DNA from: Klenkia brasiliensis
Lineage (GTDB): Bacteria; Actinomycetota; Actinomycetes; Mycobacteriales; Geodermatophilaceae
NCBI RefSeq assembly: GCF_900100695.1
Contig: NZ_FNCF01000001.1
Span: 650,060 to 714,059, forward strand
Length of the DNA stretch: 64,000 nucleotides
Direction of reading: 5' to 3'
Each line of letters opens with the position of its first letter. Positions within the stretch are counted from its first letter, which is position 1. Positions 50,874 to 58,782 of this stretch are shown piece by piece. The translations under genes and the position numbers were made by a program. The notes below the pieces were generated by a model that did not search any database, was not told where the DNA came from, and saw only the letters and a list, made by a program, of their open reading frames with translations.

Positions 50874-52369
50874 CGCTCCGCGGCGGCGGTGCGCAGCAGG
50901 GCCCGCTGCACCTTCCCCGACGGCGTCATGGGCAGATCGTCCACCAGGTGCCACCGGCGCGGGACCTTGAACGGCGAGAGCCGCTCCCGGCACCAGGCCT
51001 CCAGCTCACGGGGGTCGACGTCGGCACCGGCCGGGACGACGAAGGCGACGACCAGCTCGCCCCAGCGCTCGTCGGGCCGGCCCACCACCGCGGCGCGGGC
51101 CACCCCGGGGTGCTCGACCAGGGTCTCCTCGACCTCCACCGGCGACACGTTCTCGCCGCCGGTCTTGACCATGTCCTTGAGCCGGCCGATCACCTGGCAG
51201 GCGCCGGCCGGGGAGGTGACGGCCAGGTCGCCGGTGTGCAGCCAGCCCTCGGCGTCGATCGCGGCGGCGGTGGCCACCGGGTCGTCGAGGTAGCCGTCGG
51301 TGATCCGGGCCCCGCGCACCCACAGCTCGCCGGCCTCGCCGACCGGCACCGGGGCGCCGTCGGGTGCCGCGATCCGGACCTCGGTGCCGGCCACCGGGCC
51401 GCCGACCGTGCCGCGGCGGACCTCGTCGGGGTCGTCGGGGCCGCTCATCAGCGCGCACCCGCAGGTCTCGGTCATGCCGAACGTGGTGGCCAGCCGCGCG
51501 CCGAACGCGGCCTCGACCCGGTCGACGAACGCGGGCGTCACGGTCATCCCGCCGGTGAACAGCACGGCGAGGTCGGGCAGGTCGGGCACGCCCTCGGCGA
51601 CCATGAGGTCCAGCAGCGTGGGTGCGGCCGACAGCATCGTGACCCGGTGCGCGGTGAGGACGTCGAGGACCGCGGCCGGGGTGAAGGGCAGCACCACGTG
51701 GTCGGCCCGGGCCTCCAGCGCGCCCACCACGCCGAGCACGTTGCCGGCGGTGTGGAACAGCGGCATCGGGTTGCACCACACCCGCCCGGCCGAGGGCCCG
51801 AGCCGGTCGGCGAACGCGGCCCCGGTGGCGACCATCCCGGCGTGGGTGATGCGCACACCCTTGGCCCGGCCGGTGGTGCCGGAGGTGAACTGCACCTGGG
51901 CCAGCGAGCCGGGGTCGACGACCGGCAGCTCGACGGGGTCGGCCAGCAGCGAGCGCCAGTCGGTGACCACGGGCAGCCCGGTCATCGCCGTCCCCGGGTC
52001 CGCGACGGCCAGCGTCGCCCCGGACAGGGTGAGCGCGTGCTCGACCTCGGCCGGGCGGGACCGCGGGTTGACCGGCACCAGGGTCTGGCCGGCCAGCGCC
52101 ACGCCGAGCTGCACCAGCACGGGCGCGGGGCCGTTGGCCAGGCAGGTGGCCACCCGCGCCCCGGGGCCGACCGCGGCGAGCAGGCCCGCGGCCAGCGACT
52201 CCGCGTCGGCGAGCAGCTGGGCCGCCGTCCAGCGCTCGCCGGTCGCGGGGGTGGACAGCAGCACGTCGTCCGGCCCCCGCTCGACGGCCCGGCGGAGGAC
52301 GTCACCGAGGACGCCGTCCGCCGGGCCGGTCGCCGGCGCCCGCAGCTCGCTGGTCACGAGTGCGGGCAC
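50870..52369 (-). CDS. AMP-forming acyl/aryl-CoA ligase
   Basis: 499 aa, GTG start 3 bp after the binding-protein stop. ANL superfamily motifs are complete: P-loop VQFTSGTTGRAKGVRITHAG (about residue 165), FGMTETCGCALM, GWLHTGDLAV, GRLKDMVKTGGENVSPVEVE, and the C-terminal catalytic Lys in TPSGKVQRALL. It converts a carboxylic acid to its CoA thioester. Between a Liv-type transporter and a methoxybenzoate-type P450, an imported aromatic acid or its demethylated product is the likely substrate. Confidence 0.9.
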   Translation of the reverse strand: MPALVTSELRAPATGPADGVLGDVLRRAVERGPDDVLLSTPATGERWTAAQLLADAESLAAGLLAAVGPGARVATCLANGPAPVLVQLGVALAGQTLVPVNPRSRPAEVEHALTLSGATLAVADPGTAMTGLPVVTDWRSLLADPVELPVVDPGSLAQVQFTSGTTGRAKGVRITHAGMVATGAAFADRLGPSAGRVWCNPMPLFHTAGNVLGVVGALEARADHVVLPFTPAAVLDVLTAHRVTMLSAAPTLLDLMVAEGVPDLPDLAVLFTGGMTVTPAFVDRVEAAFGARLATTFGMTETCGCALMSGPDDPDEVRRGTVGGPVAGTEVRIAAPDGAPVPVGEAGELWVRGARITDGYLDDPVATAAAIDAEGWLHTGDLAVTSPAGACQVIGRLKDMVKTGGENVSPVEVEETLVEHPGVARAAVVGRPDERWGELVVAFVVPAGADVDPRELEAWCRERLSPFKVPRRWHLVDDLPMTPSGKVQRALLRTAAAER

Positions 52370-52372
52370 CGG

Positions 52373-53626
52373 TCAGCCCCCGTAGGAGAAGGACTCGGCG
52401 CTGGGCCCGCTGACCTGGTCCAGCAGCTCCAGGCCGGCCTCGGCGTCCGCGCTCACCTTGGAGACGAAGACCGTGGTGGTCGGGGACTGCCCGACCTGCG
52501 AGTAGTCCAGGCCGTCGGGCAGCACGCCCTCGGTGTCGACCTCGCCGCCGTCGCGGAAGGCGGCGACGACGCCCTCCGGCGTGAGGTCACCGGACTCGCA
52601 GGCCCCCTCCAGCGCCTGGCGGAGCAGCTCGGCCTGCACGTAGGCCAGCGGCACCTCCCAGCCGGTCGCGCCGGTCGGGTCGGCCGAGGCGTAGAGCTCG
52701 TTGGCGGCCTGCACACCGGGCGAGTCGGGGTTGTCGTAGGGCGAGACGCTGGTCATCGAGTAGGCGTTCGCCAGCAGCGCGTCCGCGGCCGGGGTGGTCA
52801 GCAGCGAGGGGTTGAAGGTCGGGTTCATGCCGATGATCGGGACGTCGGCGCCCTGGGAGGACAGCACGCCGGCCAGCGAGGCGAGCTGGGTGGGCGCGGC
52901 GGCCAGCACGACGCCGGCGACGTCGGCCTGGGCCAGCGCGGAGGCCTGCGCGGACAGGTCGGTGGTGGCCGGGGTGATCTCCTGGGCCAGGATCTGCAGG
53001 CCGCGCTCCTCGGCGGCGTGCTCGGCACCGGCGAGGGCGTCGCCGCCGTAGTCGCCGGTGAAGTAGACGACGCCGACCGTCGAGCCCTCGGGGACGTCGA
53101 GCTCGTCGACCATGTAGTCGATGGCGTTGGCGGCCTGGATGGCGTTGGAGGCGCCGGGCAGCTGGTTGTTCTCGTACGCCAGCGCCGACCCGGCCCAGCC
53201 GACGCCGCCGACGTAGACCGAGTCCTGCTCGGCCAGCGGCAGCACCGCCGCGCTGGTCGGGCCGCCGAGCACCTGCTGCAGCGCGACGACGTCGGGGGCC
53301 ATGGAGCGGTAGAGGGTCACCGCGCGCTGGGGGTCGTAGCCGTGGTCCTGCACGTCGACGGTCACGTCGCGGTCGCAGATGCCGCCGTCGGCGTTCACCT
53401 GGTCCCAGTAGGCCTGGGTCTCGGTCACCTGCACCGCGGCGCCGGCGGCGAAGGGCCCGGAGAGGTCGGTGATCATCCCGATGGTGATGCCGTCCGCCGT
53501 CACCCCGTTGCCGGTCCGGACGTCGTCGCCGCCTCCTCCGCCGGAGGCGGTCGGGGCGGTGGTGCTGCAGGCCGCCAGCGCCAGGGCGGCGGCGGCGAGC
53601 GTGGCTGCGCGGACGCGGTGCTTCAT
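52373..53626 (-). CDS. Liv-type ABC transporter substrate-binding lipoprotein
   Basis: 417 aa, ATG with AAGGAG 8 nt upstream. A lipoprotein signal with lipobox LAAC (Cys20) is followed by a Gly/Ser-rich linker. The type I periplasmic binding fold has GITIGMITDLSGPFAAGAAV, DPQRAVTLYRSMAPDVVALQ, STVGVVYFTGDYGGDALAGA and IGMNPTFNPSLL. Members bind branched-chain amino acids, amides or aromatic acids. Here the aromatic catabolic context favours a benzoate-like ligand. It overlaps the LivM-like permease gene by 4 bp. Confidence 0.9.
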   Translation of the reverse strand: MKHRVRAATLAAAALALAACSTTAPTASGGGGGDDVRTGNGVTADGITIGMITDLSGPFAAGAAVQVTETQAYWDQVNADGGICDRDVTVDVQDHGYDPQRAVTLYRSMAPDVVALQQVLGGPTSAAVLPLAEQDSVYVGGVGWAGSALAYENNQLPGASNAIQAANAIDYMVDELDVPEGSTVGVVYFTGDYGGDALAGAEHAAEERGLQILAQEITPATTDLSAQASALAQADVAGVVLAAAPTQLASLAGVLSSQGADVPIIGMNPTFNPSLLTTPAADALLANAYSMTSVSPYDNPDSPGVQAANELYASADPTGATGWEVPLAYVQAELLRQALEGACESGDLTPEGVVAAFRDGGEVDTEGVLPDGLDYSQVGQSPTTTVFVSKVSADAEAGLELLDQVSGPSAESFSYGG

Positions 53627-54744
53627 CGGGTGGTCTCCTTCGACCGGGAGGGCTCCTCGGCGACCGGGCGGTCGACGGGGGGAACAGGGGTGGATCCGGT
53701 GAACCGCTCGCGGAGCCGGCGGGCACCGCCCGCGAGCCCGCCGCGGAGGAACACGAGGACGGCGATGATCGCCAGCCCGTAGACGATCCGGGACGCGGTG
53801 GAGGGGTCCAGGCCGCCCGAGCCGGGCGCGGCGAGGAAGGGCAGGGCCGAGCTGTACTGGGCCAGCACCAGCGGCAGCGAGGTGACGAAGACCGCCCCGA
53901 CGGCGGCGCCGGCCACCGAGCCGAGCCCGCCGAGCACGATCATCACCAGGTAGTCCACCGACGCGGTCAGGCTGAACACGTCGGGGGCGACCCGGCCGTA
54001 GGCCAGCGCCAGCATCGCGCCGGCCACCCCGGCGTAGGCCGAGGAGACGACGAACGCCGACCGCTTGGCCCCGGCGACGCCCACGCCCATCGCGGCCGCG
54101 GCGGTCTCGGAGTCCCGGACGTTGGCCCAGGCCCGGCCGGTGCGCCCGTTGCGCATGTTGGACGCCAGCCAGATGGCGACCACCGCGAGCAGCACGAACA
54201 GGTACCAGAGCCGGTGCAGGCCCTCGAACTCCACGCCCGCGACGGCCAGGTAGTCCGGGTCGCGGTTGCTGAAGCTGAACCCGGGGACGGCGAAGGGCTC
54301 CACCGAGCGGCCGACGAACCCACCGGTCCACTGGTCGAGGTTGACCAGCAGGTGCCGGACGACGAAGACCAGCCCCAGCGTCGCCAGGCCCAGGTAGATG
54401 CCGCGCAGCCGGCCGGCGATCGGGGAGAACGCCGCGCCCACCCCGGCGGCGACCAGCGCGGCCAGCACCAGGCCCAGCAGCGGCGGCAGACCGAGACCCT
54501 CGACGGTGGTCGTGGACTCGCCGGTGGTGAAGGCGTAGACGTAGGCGCCGATCGCGGCGAAGGCGGCGTGGCCCAGGGACAGCTGCCCGGCCACCCCGAC
54601 CAGCAGGGTCAGCCCGACCGCGCCGATGGCGGTGGCCATGACGAACAGGCCGGTCTGCAGCCAGAAGTCGGTGAGGACGAACGGCAGCGCCAGCGCCACC
54701 AGCAGCAGCACCAGACCGACGAGCTTCCTCGGGGCGTCAGACAC
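53623..54744 (-). CDS. livM: Liv-type ABC transporter permease (LivM-like)
   Basis: 373 aa, GTG start 8 bp inside the LivH-like gene end. The membrane region has the BPD_transp_2 signature: GLTLLVGVAGQLSLGHAAFA in the LivM position, then AFVVSSAYAGVAGAMLALAY and YLVMIVLGGLGSVAGAAVGA. A long basic C-terminal tail faces the cytoplasm. It forms the translocation pore with the LivH-like subunit. Confidence 0.9.
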   Translation of the reverse strand: MSDAPRKLVGLVLLLVALALPFVLTDFWLQTGLFVMATAIGAVGLTLLVGVAGQLSLGHAAFAAIGAYVYAFTTGESTTTVEGLGLPPLLGLVLAALVAAGVGAAFSPIAGRLRGIYLGLATLGLVFVVRHLLVNLDQWTGGFVGRSVEPFAVPGFSFSNRDPDYLAVAGVEFEGLHRLWYLFVLLAVVAIWLASNMRNGRTGRAWANVRDSETAAAAMGVGVAGAKRSAFVVSSAYAGVAGAMLALAYGRVAPDVFSLTASVDYLVMIVLGGLGSVAGAAVGAVFVTSLPLVLAQYSSALPFLAAPGSGGLDPSTASRIVYGLAIIAVLVFLRGGLAGGARRLRERFTGSTPVPPVDRPVAEEPSRSKETTR

Positions 54745-55630
54745 GGACGGCCTCCTTGCTGCCCAGCAGGCCCGAGGGCCGCACGAGCAGGACGACGATC
54801 ATCACGACGTAGGGCGCGACCTCGCCGAACCCCGAGCCCAGGAAGGGCTCCAGCTCGGCCTCGTAGCCGGTGACCAGCGCGCTGGTCAGCCCGATGAGCA
54901 GGCCGCCGACCACCGCGCCGGGCACCGAGTCGAACCCGCCCAGCACCCAGGCCGGGATGGCCGCGAACGCGCTCAGCGCCACGGTCGGTGCGACGCCGGG
55001 GGCGGGGAAGGAGGTGAGGAAGATGCCGGCGACCGCGGCGAGGATGCCGGCCAGCGCCCACCCGGTGGCCGCCGTCCGGGAGAGCCGGATGCCCATGAGG
55101 GAGGCGGTGGGGCCGTCGGCGGCCGCGGCCCGCATGCCCACGCCCAGGTCGGTGCGGGAGAACAGGTACCAGAGCGCGCCGAACGCGACGACGGTGACGC
55201 CGGCGGCGAGCACCCGGCCGGTGGGCAGCGTGACGTCGCCCAGCCGCACCACCGAGGCGCCCCACGGTGCGCCCAGGGTGAGCACCTGGTTGCCGATCCG
55301 GCGGGTGAGCTCGGTCAGCAGCACGATGTCCACGCCGAGCATGAGGATCGCCGCCGTGCCCGGGTTGGGGTCGGCGAGGTTGCGCACCAGCAGCGCGTTG
55401 ATCGCGACGCCGACGACGGCGGCACCGGCCAGGCCCACGAGCACCGCGGGCCAGAACCCGATGGTGTCGTGCAGGACGGCGACCAGGTAGGCGCCCAGCA
55501 GCACCACCGAGCCGTGCGCGAAGTTCAGCACGCCGGTGGAGGTGAAGACGATGGCGAAGCCGGCGGCGATGAGGCTGAGCACCAGGCCGTAGGACAGCCC
55601 GTTGAGCACCTGCTCGAGGAAGTAGCTCAT
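54737..55630 (-). CDS. livH: Liv-type ABC transporter permease (LivH-like)
   Basis: 297 aa, ATG in an ATGA overlap with the ATPase gene. It has the LivH start ATG-SYFLEQVLNGLSYGLVLSL, the conserved AIVFTSTGVLNFAHGSVVLL, TGWALAGILAAVAGIFL, and FAAIPAWVLGGFDSVPGAVV near the end, where LivH proteins keep this coupling loop. Eight or so membrane helices. It pairs with the LivM-like subunit. Confidence 0.9.
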   Translation of the reverse strand: MSYFLEQVLNGLSYGLVLSLIAAGFAIVFTSTGVLNFAHGSVVLLGAYLVAVLHDTIGFWPAVLVGLAGAAVVGVAINALLVRNLADPNPGTAAILMLGVDIVLLTELTRRIGNQVLTLGAPWGASVVRLGDVTLPTGRVLAAGVTVVAFGALWYLFSRTDLGVGMRAAAADGPTASLMGIRLSRTAATGWALAGILAAVAGIFLTSFPAPGVAPTVALSAFAAIPAWVLGGFDSVPGAVVGGLLIGLTSALVTGYEAELEPFLGSGFGEVAPYVVMIVVLLVRPSGLLGSKEAVRV

Positions 55631-57189
55631 GCCGCGGCCGCTCCCAGGTAGGCGCGGAGCACCTCGGGGTCACGCTGCACCTGCGCCGGCGTCCCCTCGG
55701 CGATCTTCTTGCCGAAGTCCAGGACCGTGACCTGCTCGGCCAGGCCCATGACGAAGGGCATGTCGTGCTCGACCAGCACGATCGACAGGCCGAGGTCGCG
55801 GCGGACCTGGCGGATGGTCTCGGCCATGTCCTGGCTCTCCCCGTGGGTCATGCCGGCGACCGGCTCGTCGAGCAGCAGCAACGAGGGCCGGGCGGCCAGC
55901 GCGCGGCCCATCTCGACCCGCTTGCGGTCGCCGTAGGCCAGCGTGTGCACCGGGGTGCGCAGCAGGTGCGCGATGCCCAGCAGCTCGGCGATGCCGGCGA
56001 CGGTCTCCCGGTGCTCGCGCTCCTCGCGGCGCGCGCCGGGCAGCCGGAGCGCGCCGGGCAGCAGGCCGCGGCGCATCAGCCGGTGCCGGCCGACCAGCAG
56101 GTTGTCCTCGACGGTGTCCTCGAGGGCGAGGGAGATGTTCTGGAAGGTGCGCGCCACGCCGAGGCCGGCCACCTTGTCCGAGCGCAGCGCGGTGAGCTCG
56201 GCGTCGCCGTAGTGCACGGCGCCCTCGGTGGCCCGGTAGGCCCCGCCCAGGACGTTGACCAGGGTGGACTTGCCGGCGCCGTTGGGGCCGATGAGGGCGT
56301 GCACGGTGCCCGGCTCGACGGTGAAGGAGACCTCGCTCAACGCGGTGATGCCGCCGAACCGGACGGTCAGGCCCTCGACCCGCAGCTGCTGCGGCGGCTC
56401 GGCGGTGGGGATCGCGGGCTCGGCCTCGACCACCGAGGTGGCCACCACCGGGACGGCGACGCCCAGGTAGCGCTCCTGCACCTCGTCGCTGGCGGCGAGC
56501 TCGGCCGCCGTCCCCGCCGCGGTGACCCGGCCGGTCTCCAGCACGTAGGCGGCGTCGGCGACCCGCAGGCCCATGACCGCGTTCTGCTCGATGAGCAGCA
56601 CCGCGGTGCCCTGCTGGTTGATCTCGGTGACGATCTCGCCGATCTGGTCGACCAGCAGCGGCGCCAGGCCGAGGGAGGGCTCGTCGAGCAGCAGCAGCTG
56701 CGGGCTGACCATCAGCGCGCGGCCCATGGCGAGCATCTGCTGCTGGCCACCGGAGAGCAGGCCGCCGGGCTGGTCGCGCCGCTCGGCCAGGATCGGGAAG
56801 AGGTCGAACACCCGGTCCCGGGCCTCGGCGCGGGCCTTCGCGTCCTTGACGGTGTAGCCGCCGGCGCGGAGGTTCTCGGCGACGGTCAGGTCGCGGAAGA
56901 TCCGCCGTCCCTCGGGCACCTGCACCAGGCCGCGGCGGACGACGTCGGCGGCGTCGGTGCCGGCCAGGTCCTCACCGGCGAAGCGGACGGTGCCGCCGGT
57001 GACGGTGCCGCCGTAGGGCTGCAGGGAGCGGGAGACCGCGCGCAGCAGGGAGGTCTTGCCGGCGCCGTTGGAGCCGAGCACGGCCACGACCTGGCCGGGC
57101 TCGACGACGAGGGAGACGTCCGACAGCGCGGTGATCGTGCCGTCGTAGACGACGTCGAGGTGCTCGACGGACAGCAGCGGGGGCGACAT
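55627..57189 (-). CDS. Fused LivF-LivG ABC transporter ATPase
   Basis: 520 aa, ATG with AGAGGA upstream. There are two complete ABC domains in one chain. Residues 1-245 are LivF-like (Walker A GSNGAGKTS, PEGRRIFRDLTVAENL, LSGGQQQMLAMGRAL, LLLLDEPSLGLAP). After a Pro/Ala-rich linker (about 245-265), residues 268-520 are LivG-like (GPNGAGKSTLVNVLGG, GVARTFQNISL, LAYGDRKRVEMGRAL, LLLDEPVAGM). Usually these are separate genes. The fusion fixes the heterodimer stoichiometry. It is the first gene of the operon, under the divergent promoter region shared with the PaaX-like gene. Confidence 0.92.
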   Translation of the reverse strand: MSPPLLSVEHLDVVYDGTITALSDVSLVVEPGQVVAVLGSNGAGKTSLLRAVSRSLQPYGGTVTGGTVRFAGEDLAGTDAADVVRRGLVQVPEGRRIFRDLTVAENLRAGGYTVKDAKARAEARDRVFDLFPILAERRDQPGGLLSGGQQQMLAMGRALMVSPQLLLLDEPSLGLAPLLVDQIGEIVTEINQQGTAVLLIEQNAVMGLRVADAAYVLETGRVTAAGTAAELAASDEVQERYLGVAVPVVATSVVEAEPAIPTAEPPQQLRVEGLTVRFGGITALSEVSFTVEPGTVHALIGPNGAGKSTLVNVLGGAYRATEGAVHYGDAELTALRSDKVAGLGVARTFQNISLALEDTVEDNLLVGRHRLMRRGLLPGALRLPGARREEREHRETVAGIAELLGIAHLLRTPVHTLAYGDRKRVEMGRALAARPSLLLLDEPVAGMTHGESQDMAETIRQVRRDLGLSIVLVEHDMPFVMGLAEQVTVLDFGKKIAEGTPAQVQRDPEVLRAYLGAAAA

Positions 57190-57241
57190 GGGCGTCCTCT
57201 GTGGGCGAGCCGTGGCGGGACCAGGTGGTCCAGGTCACGGG

Positions 57242-57287
57242 AAAGCTAGAGAAGTCGTAGACGTGCGTCAAGAACCTGTCTAGCTTT
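57242..57287. promoter_or_regulatory. Symmetric overlapping divergent promoters with a 9-bp inverted repeat
   Basis: For the minus strand: TTGACG (57271-57266), 17-bp spacer, TAGCTT (57248-57243). For the plus strand: TAGACG (57258-57263), 17-bp spacer, TAGCTT (57281-57286). Each -35 lies in the other's spacer and the axis is shared at about 57264.5. Both -10 boxes are inside the perfect inverted repeat AAAGCTAGA...TCTAGCTTT. A regulator bound to the repeat, probably the PaaX-like protein, would block both promoters. Confidence 0.65.
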
Positions 57288-57334
57288 TCGGTGCCCGGTG
57301 CGGGTGTGCTGGGATTCACCGACCGAGGAGGCGC

Positions 57335-58159
57335 ATGGACGGGCCCGAGGACGGCGCCCCGGCGCACCGTCCGCAGACGCTGCTGCTCAACTTCCTGGGC
57401 TCCCTGGTGCTCGACGCCGACCTGCCGCCGCTGCCGTCGTCGGTGCTGCTCGACGTCCTCGCCGACCTCGAGGTGGGCGAGGCGGCCGCCCGCGCGACGC
57501 TGCAGCGGATGACCCAGCGCGGCCTCCTCGAGCGGGGCCAGGTCGGCCGGACGGCGGAGTACTCCCTCACCCCGCGGGTGCTCGACGTGCTGCGCCGGGC
57601 CGACCGCCGGGTCAGCTCGCCCACGCCCTTCGAGCACCCCGCCGGGGAGTGGACGCTGCTGAGCTACTCGGTCCCCGAGACCCGGCGCGACCTGCGGCAC
57701 CGGGTGCGGGCGGCGCTGACCTGGGCCGGGTTCGGCGGCGTGCGCGACGGGCTGTGGCTGGCGCCCGGGACGGTCGACGTCGCCGCGGTGCTGGCGCCGC
57801 TGTCCGACGCCGCAGGGCTGGCCGACGCCTTCTCCGCCCGGCCGCTGCCCGGCACCGACGTCGCCGCCCTGGTGCACCGGGCGTGGGACGTGCCGGCCGT
57901 GCACGACGCGCACACCTGGTTCGTGCGCACCTGGCGGCGCCCGCCGCGGGTGGCCGGGTCGATGGCCCAGTTCACGCTGCTGGGCGCGGACTGGCTGCAC
58001 CTGCTGCAGACCGACCCCGGCCTGCCCGGCGAGCACCTGGGCCCGGACTGGCCCGCAGCCGCCAGCACCGCGGTCTACCGGCGCGCCCGCGAGGCCCTGG
58101 CCCCGGCCGCCCGCGCCGCCCTGGAGCGCTCCCTGCGCGCCGCCGGCCGCGTCGCCTGA
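57335..58159 (+). CDS. PaaX-family transcriptional repressor
   Basis: 274 aa, ATG with GAGGAGG just upstream. The PaaX N-terminal winged helix (LNFLGSLVLDADLPPLPSSV, then LLDVLADLEVGEAAARATL) is followed by the central domain EWTLLSYSVPETRRDLRHRV and the PaaX C-terminal domain with FTLLGADWLHLLQTDPGLP and an EALAPAARAALERSL helix. PaaX proteins repress aromatic acid genes and are released by aryl-CoA thioesters. Divergent placement against the liv-ligase-P450 operon fits control of that operon, with an aryl-CoA inducer inferred. Confidence 0.88.
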   Translation: MDGPEDGAPAHRPQTLLLNFLGSLVLDADLPPLPSSVLLDVLADLEVGEAAARATLQRMTQRGLLERGQVGRTAEYSLTPRVLDVLRRADRRVSSPTPFEHPAGEWTLLSYSVPETRRDLRHRVRAALTWAGFGGVRDGLWLAPGTVDVAAVLAPLSDAAGLADAFSARPLPGTDVAALVHRAWDVPAVHDAHTWFVRTWRRPPRVAGSMAQFTLLGADWLHLLQTDPGLPGEHLGPDWPAAASTAVYRRAREALAPAARAALERSLRAAGRVA

Positions 58160-58174
58160 GCCGCCCCCTCGGTC

Positions 58175-58266
58175 AGCGTTGATCAGGGAGGTTGATCCAA
58201 CCCCGTCCTGGTTCACCAGATCTCGTGCACCAGGACGGAGTTGGATCAACTCCCCTGATCAACGCT
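58175..58266. repeat. 92-bp long-hairpin repeat, copy 2
   Basis: It is the same length as 28274-28365 and aligns without gaps. The loop region (TTCACC, then GATCTCGTG) is in the same orientation, but the outer-arm variant bases are swapped: GGGAGG on the left with CTCCCC on the right, against GGGGAG and CCTCCC in copy 1. It fills the gap between the convergent PaaX-like and MarR-like genes. Confidence 0.88.
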
Positions 58267-58277
58267 GGGCCCGGGGG

Positions 58278-58706
58278 TTAGCCGGCGGCGGTCCAGATGC
58301 GGGTGAGGACGTCGCGCAACCGGTCGCGCTCGGCGTCGGCCAGCAGCCCCAGCGGCGCCTCCACCGCGGCGGTGGCATCGCGCTCGGCGTCCTCGCGCAG
58401 CGCCCGGCCGGTGTCGGTGGCCAGCACCAGCCGGGTGCGCCGGTCGGCCTCCGAGGGTCGGCGCTCCACCAGCCCGCGGCCGGCCAGCTCGTCGACCAGC
58501 AGCACCACCTGGGAGGGGTCCAGGCCCAGGACGTCGGCCAGCTCGCGCTGGGTGATGCCCTCGGCGGCGTCGCAGGCCAGCACCAGCACCGAGTACTGGC
58601 GCACCCGCAGCCCGTGCCCGGCGAGCGCGGCGTTGGTGGTGCGCACGACCGCACCGCTGGCCCGGGAGAGCAGGAATCCCAGGTCGTCGGTCAGCGGGTG
58701 ACCCAT
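58278..58706 (-). CDS. MarR family transcriptional regulator
   Basis: 142 aa, ATG 58706 with GGAGG five bases upstream; ATG 58718 is possible. The winged helix is ITQRELADVLGLDPSQVVLL followed by VDELAGRGLVERRPSEADRR, with the wing RRTRLVLATDTG. It is divergent from an SDR gene, and the 76-bp intergenic region has an imperfect 21-bp palindrome (58717-58737) covering the SDR promoter's -35. It likely represses the SDR-amidohydrolase-ligase-MaoC operon and itself. The ligand would be an aromatic acid or CoA ester by family habit. Confidence 0.87.
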   Translation of the reverse strand: MGHPLTDDLGFLLSRASGAVVRTTNAALAGHGLRVRQYSVLVLACDAAEGITQRELADVLGLDPSQVVLLVDELAGRGLVERRPSEADRRTRLVLATDTGRALREDAERDATAAVEAPLGLLADAERDRLRDVLTRIWTAAG

Positions 58707-58716
58707 GAGCACCTCC

Positions 58717-58750
58717 ATCGTTGACAACCTCCACGATACCGACCTACGGT
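58717..58750 (+). promoter_or_regulatory. SDR operon promoter with a MarR-type operator
   Basis: TTGACA (58721-58726), an 18-bp spacer and TACGGT (58745-58750) form a good sigma-70-type promoter about 26 bp before the expected leader and the GTG at 58783. The -35 lies within an imperfect palindrome with ends ATCGT and ACGAT at 58717-58737. A minus-strand -10 (TATCGT, 58738-58733) for the marR gene overlaps the same site. Confidence 0.55.
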
Positions 58751-58782
58751 CCGGCCACCACCCCCTGTCACGAGGAGAACCC

